A DNA stretch of 64,000 nt, taken from Litoditis marina (taxonomy: Eukaryota > Nematoda > Chromadorea > Rhabditida > Rhabditidae). The stretch is taken from the NCBI GenBank assembly GCA_964036275.1, contig OZ038433.1:10395048-10459047 (forward strand), written 5' to 3'. Within the stretch, counting starts at the first letter, position 1. Each line of letters starts with the position of its first letter. Below, piece after piece: positions 11,481-21,500 of the stretch. The position numbers and the translations under genes were made by a program. A model generated the notes under the pieces. The model was not told the DNA's origin. It searched no databases and saw only the letters and a list, made by a program, of their open reading frames with translations.

Positions 11481-11508
11481 AGGAGATTGAGAGGGGAATT
11501 ACAGTCAA

Positions 11509-11675
11509 AGGCCAGTAAGGTCTGACTAAGCGAAGAAAAGTAGTCCGTTTTAGATGTAAACACGTCAAAAATTATGATTTTCCCATCTAAAGTAGACCGA
11601 TTTTCTTATTTTCGGTGAAAAAGTAGTCCGTTTTTCGAAATTTTCTGACTATTCGGACAACCTTGCTGGTGTATG
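11509..11675. mobile_element. Family B palindromic MITE inside the Y/R-rich block
   Basis: CCAGTAAGGTCTGACTAAGC to CCTTGCTGGTGTATG. Its unrelated base composition breaks the surrounding purine-rich tract, so it inserted later. Confidence 0.75.
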
Positions 11676-12084
11676 ATTACAGTTAAAGTAGGTGAGTAGG
11701 TAGAAGAGAAGGGGAGAGGGAAGCAAATGGGGTGTGGGATAACAGGGGTGAAGGAGAAATTAGGAGTAAGACAGAAATACAGAGCGAAGGGGGAAGGACA
11801 ATTGACGACAAATACCTCTTCGTCTCTCTTTCTCTCACTGCCTCCCCCCCCCCCTTTCCCTCTCTTGCTCACACACACTATCGCTCGCCCTCCCCCCCCC
11901 CCCCCCCTCTCTCTGCATTCGCGAAACATATCACTCGGAAGAGAAAGGAAGGGAGGGTAGAAATTGGGAAGATTATGGAAGTGCAAGTAGCCAAGGTTAG
12001 GAGAAAGGAGTGAAAGAGTTCGAGAAAACATTGAGGGAAGATTAGAGAAAGTGATTGAGAGAGTAGGAACACAGAGGGAAGACA

Positions 12085-12210
12085 GGCTTGACCACAGGTT
12101 GCACCCTGTGCAACTTTTCTAGGGAGAGGGGGTCGTAAAAGTCCCACGAAAAGTCGGAATTGGGGTAATTTTTGCCTTTTTCGGTCGATTGTTTACTAAG
12201 TTTCCAACTT
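12085..12210. repeat. Family F repeat, opposite orientation
   Basis: CTTGACCACAGGTTGCACCC then GGTCGTAAAAGTCCC. It matches the inverse of the end of the 7.3-kb copy. Confidence 0.5.
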
Positions 12211-13430
12211 CATCCTTGGGGGGAGAGAACGAGCCGGGGAGGGAGAGGAACAAGAATAAGAAGTTGTGCGGACAATCAAAGTGAGTAGGTAAAAGAGAAA
12301 GTAGAGAGGTAGACATATGTAAGGGGAGGGGGAGTGAGAAGGAAAGGAAAGAGTGTAATATGAAGAGGGGTGAAGAAGAGATTTGAAGTATGGTGTTTGC
12401 TCTTTCCAAAGCAAGCATATACGGTGTATGTTTCCCTATCCCGCTGTGTTGTAATTTGCTTTCTTTGTTTTTGATTGAAACACATTAACTACGACGTGCA
12501 TCGTGATCAAACTACAACGGAAAGCTGATCACTTCTTATACGACAGAGAGAGAGAGGGAGGGGGGAGGATAGAGAAGCAGAGATGAATAACGACAAAGCA
12601 AGGAGAAGAGAGCCGAAGAACATGCTAAGTGCTAAGAGAGAGAAATTGTGAGTGTCTTTTAACTTTCAGAAGTAGGTAAGCCAACCAACCTTCGCTCCTT
12701 GGCAGCAACCGTCTAGCTGGTGCGGTACTCAACCATCACTCCATGTAGACATCGGCCAGAACACAAACTCGAGTTGTATTCTGAAAAAGATAGATAACGT
12801 TTTCTTCGTTAGGTACCAGTTTTCTTCATTCCCGGTATGTATTGCGAGTCTGCAAAGAAATGTATCGATGAAGAACGATCGATCCTAATCCTATTGTCGG
12901 CAACAACTCTCATGAAAGCGTTCTCTCTCTCTCTCTCTGTTTAATTGTTTTTCTCTTGCATACCTTTGTAAAGCTTGTAAGCCCTCCTAGTGAATGCAGT
13001 CTTGAAACCTACTATTTGAGAGAAAAGCGCAACAAGGAGGTAGAAGGGGAGAGATGGAGAAAGGCTCTTTTGCCCCAAAGTACGGGGCAATAGAGGGAAG
13101 AAAAGAGAATAAATGGGAAGCGAGGAAAAAAGAGAAAAGAAGAATGTTTTTGAGACAGAGACAGATAGAACTGATAAAGGCTCCATCGAAGGCATCTGCG
13201 GCGTATGCCGCGCGTACACTACTTGTTCATCGTTCATTCAACGATCTAAATTTAACTTAGTTTGATCTGAGTGCATGCGACTATGCTTTGTTGGAATGAG
13301 CAAAAATAAATAATAATACCGGACTCGGAGACAGACTTACCTTCAGAACACTCGTCACCATAAAGTTTCATGTCACTGTCGTTGATCTGCTACGGGATGT
13401 CTCCTCTCCTGTAATATACATTATTGTTCA

Positions 13431-13609
13431 CGGAGAATTCAGCGACCCGGCCACGATCTCGGACGCGGCCGGGTCGGTGAGACAGTATATGTTTTGAGGA
13501 GACGCAGGCTGTAACACGGCGCCACAACAGCCTGCGTCTCCTCAAAACATATACTGTCTCACCGACCCGGCCGCGTCCGAGATCGCGGCCGGGTCGTAGA
13601 ATTCTCCGA
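13431..13609. repeat. Near-perfect 82-bp inverted repeat (hairpin)
   Basis: The left arm 13431-13512 and right arm 13527-13609 differ at only a few bases. They contain CGACCCGGCC, ATCTCGGACGCGGCCGGGTC and GGAGACGCAGGCTGT; the 14-base loop holds CGGCGCC. It is GC-rich in AT-rich surroundings and has no ORF. Confidence 0.9.
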
Positions 13610-13659
13610 GTTACCTATGATACACGGAACACGGCTCGGACATAGTTGTTCATATTCTC

Positions 13660-14700
13660 TAGCTGCAGTCGTGTGGTTCATTTATCTTTCGTACTGAGAC
13701 TTCTACAGTATGATCAGGACACTTTCAGTTCGTTTTCTGCACGTAAATGTTATCGAGGTGAATACGAGGTAAATAAGACGTTACATGTTCGAAACCTCTG
13801 CTTATCTAACAGTCAACGTAAGGCTCGAATGCATACTTCATGAATCCACAAACGATAGAAACTGGGTATAAGTACAAATATAGGACAAAGCTATGTAAAC
13901 CGAAAGTTTACTTGTTTCAATAACCTAATTCGGAAGTTTCGCGGTTGTGCTATAGAATCGTTATTCGTGTACAGCGCTTCGAAATCGGTTTACTGGAATA
14001 GTGGTTCAAGTTAATAGGAGATTTTGTGAAAATGGACTAATTCCAACAGTAAGCTGTAAGCAATCTCGCAACCACTCACTCACCTCACCTTCCGAGAACT
14101 CGTAACGTTTTCTTCGTTCTTGACTAGCCTACTTCACTGTGTCAGTGCCAAGTTTTCTGAAATTACATCATTGTTGGAAAGTGCACAGTTATACTACAAG
14201 TAAAAACACGTGAAACATTTAATTATTGCCAGTTATACTACAACACTACAACTAGAAGTCACGTAAGTGATTGACAGTTACGAAATACCCGGTTGAATAA
14301 ATAATTCGCCCTACTGTTTCACACGTTCGTGGAGAACAGTATATTTTTTTCTGGTCATTTTTTTAGAGAATAAAACGCTCGGAACGGAGCAACGAGCTAT
14401 GAATGTAACTCAAAAAGCTTGGTATGGTACAACGAATCAAACTACAAAGAACGTAAATGGGTGTTTTCAAGAATACTTCATCCAAAACATATATATATAA
14501 TGTTTTATATTCCAGTCTTTCATCCCCAATACAACCATATTTTCCTTAAACCCAAAGCTAAGTCAAATAAACTCGAATGTTTGTAGAAATAGACTCTTTT
14601 CATTACATTTACTAAATTTGAAACAAGAACAACAAAACTGTAGAGAAAAAGTTATGGTACTTCCATCAATCGATTGTGTGCGTCTGTCCTTTTACCGCGT
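13660..14700. other. No gene seen
   Basis: AT-rich sequence with one family J end near 13695. I see no exon with paired splice sites and no long repeat. Confidence 0.5.
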
Positions 14701-14711
14701 AAACATCTTTT

Positions 14712-14836
14712 TCGACTGTCCGCGGACCAATCTAACGGCCCGCGGCCCGTCACCAGATTTTCGCGACCGTCCGCGGGCCATTTTCTGGTCCGCGGCCCGG
14801 CAAAAAATCGGCCAGTTGCCCGCGGACGGTTCCTTC
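14712..14836. repeat. CCGCGG-rich inverted repeat (family O), second copy
   Basis: Six CCGCGG hexamers; outer arms CGACTGTCCGCGGACCAA and GCCCGCGGACGG. It is 6 kb from the first copy and creates spurious open frames. Confidence 0.65.
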
Positions 14837-15520
14837 GAATGCCTGAGATGTACGTTGTGCTCTCTACAATGTTTACGAGCGTCATTTCGAGCGATCGTCA
14901 CACAAAAACCCTTTGCGGCATAATTTTACTCTGCCACTTTATTTACTTTTTAAAAGTTTATCGATATTTACTTTATGTTTTTCAATATCACTGCTGTCTA
15001 TTATTATTTCTCATTCAAGGAAGGTTAAATTTCGGTTCTTTTTGAAATGAAGTATTCGCTTTTTGCTTGGTAAAGAGGAGTTTGTTCTTGGGCTTGTTTT
15101 TCCTGATTTTCTTTCCGATCTTATAGTTGATATTCAAAGCGGGCTAGTTTGTTTCGCAGAAACGGACCTGTTTGATTGCAAGATAGTATTGATGCGGCCA
15201 ACTACAGCTCCTTTGCATCCTTATCGGCCCCATTTCCTACCAAGTTTTTATGAGTCATTCAATCTTCTATTTGCCTGCCTTTCCGATATGTTTGAATTGT
15301 CCCGTTTCGTGATTCACCTAGTAATATAATTTTGTTTTCATATTGTTATATTATTGCTACTTCATCTTATTTTTCACAGTGCTTTAAATTATGTTTGCTT
15401 ACAATTGAGAGCAACTCTGTTCTGATCTGTTTCCTCTTGTTGTGTCGTCTACTTTTGTTGTTTAATTTGCGGAATCATTCTATTTTTCACCGAATAAAGT
15501 GCTTATATAAGGAATATTTC

Positions 15521-15549
15521 TATTTCAGAGCTTGCTTATCGATTTCCAG
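15521..15549 (+). promoter_or_regulatory. Candidate spliced-leader acceptors before wsp-1 isoform A
   Basis: Two nematode-type acceptors precede the first wsp-1 ATG: TATTTCAG ending at 15528 and GATTTCCAG ending at 15549, directly against the ATG. Either could receive a spliced leader; the first leaves a 21-base leader and the second none. This is inferred from sequence form only. Confidence 0.5.
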
Positions 15550-18500
15550 ATGTCCACTTGTTACCCTCCTCCGCCAAGTATTTCTATGCTCGGCGATAGA
15601 AATGGTAATGGTGAGTTGTTCCTTTTTCCTTATTTCTTAACTTTTCTCTCGTTATTTCCAATCCGTTGGACGCAGCAATGAAATCAATGAAAGACTGACC
15701 AGAACCTTATTTAAAGCATAATAACCGTGCCACAAGGAAATTTGTGCGGCTATTCAGATAACTTCACTGAAGTATGTTCGCGTACGGCTGTTTTAAGTAC
15801 CGCCTAATTCTTATTCCTTTCATGGAGGCCATGGAGCATAAGCATCTTGACAGTTTTTTCGCAGTAATCTCAATCGTTAGATTTCAAGAATAAAAACTTA
15901 TTTGATCACATCTCACATTGTTCCAATCTGGTGCTCCTTGACTGCCCTCCAGATTCAAATGCCTCTGCATGCTCTTAGTATCTAACGATTCATAAAATAC
16001 AATCATGCTCTTAGTATCTAACGATTCATAAAATACAATCATGCTCTTAGTATCTAACGATTCATAAAATACAATCATGCTCTTAGTATCGTGATTGTAT
16101 AATATACTTTAATAATTATTGTATAATATTTCAAGATTCTCAAGTTGCACTTCCAGGCGGTAAAAGAAAGCAACGTCCTCCCAACTCGGGCTCAAGTCTT
16201 CTGGATACACAGGAAAATCAGCTGTTATTCTCCCTTCTGGGCCAGGACAACATCTCACTTTCGGCGGCCATCGTCGAACTGCTCCATTCGGAGAACAGAC
16301 AGTGGAAAAGACAGGGCAGGGGAGTCATATGTCTGGTGAAGGTGGGTTGTGTCCATACACCAGCAAGGTTGTCCGAATAGTCAGAAAAGTTCGAAAAGCG
16401 GACTACTTTTTAGCCGAAAAGATGAAAATCGGTCTACTTTTGAACTTTTGATGAAAAATCCCAAATTTTCACGTGTTTACATCTAAAAACGGATTACTTT
16501 TTGTAGCTCAGTCAGACCTTACTGGTGTATGGTTATGTCCTTATTTTCACATACTATACTACTATTAATAACATACACCGCCAAGGGTCTCTCATCAGGA
16601 GTGAATTCTCACAACCCCTTCAGTTTTTTTGGTTTTCCGAGTCGCGACCTCTCCATAACGGCGAATCTCACCTTCGTCTCCTTGATTAGTCGCGGATTTT
16701 GTATGAAAAATGCGTTGGTTTTCCACTGGGCACTTTTTTTTTCAAAAACGAGGTAGCGAGCTCATATATCTCGTGAGGCTTCGGCGGTGTATGATTAATA
16801 ATTAATTCCACTATTTTTTTTTTAAAGTTGTCTGTTTTGATGAATAGAATTTAAGTTTTTTCCTTTTTTATCGAAAGAGCAAGCTTAATGGGTGGTAATA
16901 ATTATACTAAACAAAATCGCAATTGTTGTATAGTTGTGTTAACCGGTGACGATTTAATTTTATAGAAAAAGCATTGATTACAGGATTTGTTTTTGCCTGA
17001 ACCTGTAGTAGCGTTACGCATTTGTTGTCGTTTCATTCACTCTCTGTACGAGAACAACATTAAAATAACATCTCACCGAGAAATATTACATATTTTACAT
17101 ATTTGATCATTCACGTCGCTTCGTTACGAGGCGGTGACCATCATACCTCATACGTGACACAGATCTTTGTAGTAACAGGCTTTTCTGAGTTGTTTGGTCT
17201 CTCCTTTCAAGAGAAAGGAAAAAGTAAGCTACCGGAAAGAACTAAATCGTGCGCTAAAGTTGTGTTGTTTAAAAATAACGTAGACATTGTAAAATGTGTT
17301 TCAGGATTATCTGAGCCGTGCCTATTTCATGCGACTTTACGACCTCGTTCAAGGAGAGCAAGTGTGGGAATTCAAATTGTGAGTTTTATTCACTTAAATA
17401 TGTTGTTGTGAATAGTGATTTTAGTGATTATCAATTATTTAAAGAACTGCTGTAATCGACCTAAAGTTTGAAATGTTAGAGGTAATATGTGGCTTTATCT
17501 TGCAATGAGCCTAGGTTAAAAAAATTCAGTTGTCTTTCAGTAATGAGTAACCAAAGTTCCACACTACTTTTATCTCACTATTCTTCGGAAAGTATTCTAT
17601 TGTCCTATTGAAATATGGAATATGCCGAATTTCATAGTGTCACATCAAAAGAAGGCAAATATTCCCAGTAAGGAACCGGTTTTTTTAATCCTGGCTGTTT
17701 GGACAATATAACTTGAGGAGGTCGGTATGCAAGTGTCGAAGTAACCTAGTATTTATCATACGAGTCTATATGTATATTAATCGCGCGCAGCGCGAAGCGC
17801 TGTGCGAGATTTGTCTTTGATTCGGCTAATGCGCGCTTTCATTTTTTTAGTTCACTCTCAAAAAGGTCCAATTGTGCAAATCAGAACTTTTTATGATTTG
17901 CTGATTTTCTATGGCACATTTACAAGCTATGTTCGAAATTTGAACGAAATCGGTCAAGTTTGAGCCAAGTTATGACGTTTTCGCTTCATCAAGAGCGCCA
18001 ACTTCCGTCGTGTGTGTGTGTGTGTGTCTGTGTAGGTGCGCACTCCTGGGAAATTTTTATGTATGAACCGATTTGACTGAAAATTTGGGAGACGATAGAT
18101 ATCCCTCTCAAACCTTGGGGGCGCAAACTTTTTTTCGAAAAAAATTATTTTTCATCAAGTTATAGGTCTTCGAAAATGTCTCTGCGTCTCTTCATTTCGT
18201 GCACTCTCTCGCCCTCTCTGTCGGGGTAAATCAAATTGCGTTATAACTCAGCTCAGTCCTAACCAATTCAAGTAAAATTTGAAGTATGATACCACGACAT
18301 GAACTGACATCGATTTAGATGTAAGTCTTCTACTGATGACGTCATCGAGGATTCTGGAGCTCGGATGACGTCATTTTTGAAAAGTGCAAAGTTGACGTCA
18401 CATATATTTTCAAATGATGGTAATATCTTAGAAAGGGTCAATTAACGGTGAAACTCAATCTAAGAGTGACGTATTCTGGGATTCTGGAGACCAGATGACG

Positions 18501-21500
18501 TCATTTTTGAAGAGTGCAAAGTTGACGTCACATATATTTTCAAATGCTGAAAATATCTTAGAAAGGGTCAATTAACGGTGAAACTCAATCTAAGAGTGAC
18601 GTATTCTGGGATTCTGGAGACCAGATGACGTCGTTTTTGAAAAGTGCAAAGTTGACGTCACATACATTTTCAAATGCTGAAAATATCTTAGAAAGGGTCA
18701 ATTAACGGTGAGACTCAATCTAAGAGTGACGTATTCTGGGATTCTGGAGACCAGATGACGTCATTTTTGAAAAGTGCAAAGTTGACGTCACATATTATTT
18801 CAAATGCTGAAAATATCTTAAAAATGGTATGATAACGATACAACTTTATCTAAAAATGACTTATTCTGGAATTCAGAAAGCCAGATGACGTCAACTTTTA
18901 AAAAAAAAGTTTCTTAAAAATGGTCAATTCACGATAAAACTTCATTCAAACATGACGTATTCTGGGACTCTGAAGGGCAGATGAAGTAAGTTTTCAGAAC
19001 TGCAATGTTGACGTCATGTTTTTTTTCGAATGATGATAGTACTTGACAAGTGGTTCATCAGGAAAACAATTTTATCTTCAGCGTACAGATCGAACCACCT
19101 CTCTACATACCTACGGCATGTGTACAAAAAGAGAAAAATTCATGAAAAAGTGGGGGCCCAACGACTGTGAGATTTGTCTTCTGCTGTGCCCCCCTTAGAC
19201 AACTACTCTCAAATGGAGTAGCTACTGCTACAAAAAACGAAAAATACTAATATACTCAAGTATAACTGTTCATTACAAACATACAAAAGTCGTAAAATAT
19301 TTTCTCAAACCTGTAAACTAGAATCTACAAATCACACATGTTAACTCAACGTACTCAATTATAGAGTTCCTGGTTTTGTGCACAATGGTTGGCATTTTTT
19401 GTCATTACTTCAATTCTAGGTGCTATAACGTTTGTCATATTATTCAACAGTTGTTCTCTCTGTGATTTGTAGATTCTAGTTTACAGGTTTGAGAAAATAT
19501 TTTACGACTTTTGTATGTTTGTAATGAACAGTTATACTTGAGTATATTAGTATTTTTCGTTTTTTGTAGCAGTAGCTACTCCATTTGAGAGTAGTTGTCT
19601 AAGGGGGGCACAGCAGAAGACAAATCTCACAGTCGTTGGGCCCCCACTTTTTCATGAATTTTCTTTGTGTTTGTATCGAGGCTTTTTCGCAGTATGAAAT
19701 GATTAAATCAGTTCATGCCAGCTCCCATGGTTAAATATAAAGTTGCGTGGGGGATTATGATAAGTATCCGAAATTCCTATGCATGTTTGAAACGCGTTTC
19801 ACTTTTTGAATGATTTTTTACTATAGGAAATGTTCTCATCCTCATCTAGATCATATTATTTTGGTTCAAAGTTTCACCACCATGCTTTTTTATGGCTAAT
19901 CGGCGAAACATCTCATGGATTGCGGTTTCACTAGTAATTTGTTGTTGATTTGTTATTCGTTCGTTTTTCAGATACAAGGGTTTTCTGGCGGTTGTGACTG
20001 ATCGCTGTACGCAATTGTTGGCCTTCGAAGGAGATAGGGATTCACGAGTTGGTTATTTATTGATTGTTTATAATTGTTATTATTCAGAGACATCGTTCCT
20101 GGCTCAGTTTCATTTCAATTAGATGAATTTCTTTTAACTGATGACACCTGTACAATGACTGTGAAGTGTGATGGGCATATTCGATGCAGCTTGTAGCGAA
20201 AATTGGAGCGAAAAACCATCGGTTGAAGCGATAAAAGACAGTTTCGTGCTTTTTACCCCTTTGGGGCTCACCATTTTGCGTGCATAAAAGCCGCAATTTA
20301 CGATTACATATTGTAACTTCACGTTAATTTTAACATTGTTTCTTCTGAGCTCTGAACCCTGGCCCTTCCTCATTCAAAACGCACATGAAGCAAGCAGTTG
20401 AGAGAACATTATGTGATACATTGATTCATATATGTACTATGTGTCGAGTTCATGAATGTGTTGAATAAATATTGAAGTATTGAATTATCTGTATTACTAA
20501 ATTATTGATTTCAGGTTTTCGGTTTGAACTTCTCGAGTGTGGAGGAAGCGGCGGAATTCAAGAAGCATCTGGACAAGCGAAGGGAGCAGGAGACTAAAAC
20601 GAATACTGGTTCGTCTCATGTGCTTACGTGTTCTGGGGAAGCAATTGGTTATACCGTGCACGTGAACGTCATTCACATAGTCACTAGTCACACCAGTAAG
20701 GAGTGACTATTTTAGAAAAAGGACGACATTTTTCTAGTTGTATAGTGAAATTCGATGCTTTGAATCCAATGTTCGAGAGGAGATTACATTCATGGGTATT
20801 CACGTCGTTTTACATTCACGTCTCTCTCTGTGGAGAGAGTAGGAGTCGTACATTGTCAACGTGGGGGTCCCGTTGTAGATGGCGAGAGAAGTGATCATTT
20901 CACAAACATGATTCAGAATGATCGTTGCACTGTTGGAGGAAGATATAGGAATTCTAATTGGAACTATGTTGGTGGTTTTCCCATATTCCTTGAAAGTTTG
21001 AACTCTCAGTCTGAGGCTACTGATGAATATCATCTTTCATGGTTGATTTTTATTAACGTCTTTATGAGTCGCTCTGCTACTCGATGTTCATGCCATCCAA
21101 ATTGCATAAAGCAAGACGTTAAACGTAGTACAGTCAAAGATGTCGAATGTTTGATGTTGATTAGGTTAGTATATCATCCTGAGCACTGGTACGACCGTAT
21201 AAATACACCATAATTATGATGTTCCTGATAAGTAGCTTGCGAATCACTGAGTCTTTTAAACTAAACATGAAAAGCAGTGCTAGTCTGAAATTTTTTCATG
21301 AACTTCCGGATTTCTGAGGCATATCCACGATTTTGATTTTAAAAAGGTGACCGTTTTTGATAGTAAAAAAATAGTTCATTATTACCTAGAAAATGGACAT
21401 TTCCTATTATTAATAGTTAGTTTGCTCTTGTTTCCAAAAAGTAGGTAGTTAGCTCCTTACTAAGTTGATTTCACTCCAATCGTTAGCTCAAATTCGGATT

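Larger units (their letters stand above)
10980..13050. repeat. Two-kilobase alternating pyrimidine/purine block
   Basis: Long CT-rich runs (10985-11210, 11815-11915) alternate with GA-rich runs (11215-11500, 11690-11800, 11935-12080, 12540-12660). Junctions share a unit like GCATTCGCGAAACA between a pyrimidine arm and a purine arm, seen near 11188 and 11917 and diverged near 12993. Open frames here are low-complexity artefacts. A family B and a family F repeat interrupt it. Confidence 0.7.

Noticed and set aside
10910..12485. Several open frames of 70-185 codons on both strands with poly-Ser/Leu or Arg/Glu runs
   Set aside because: They are translations of CT or GA microsatellite tracts; both strands are open at once and there are no paired splice sites.
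14618..15045. Overlapping frames of 101-123 codons on both strands near 14.7 kb
   Set aside because: They coincide with the CCGCGG inverted repeat and have no family marks.
15884..16078. Minus-strand repeat protein with MIVFYESLDTKS units
   Set aside because: It is a translation of the 36-bp tandem repeat in an intron (36 is divisible by three, so the frame stays open).
18340..19020. CRISPR-like array because of regular repeats
   Set aside because: Units are contiguous 130-bp repeats without unique spacers, in a eukaryotic intron.
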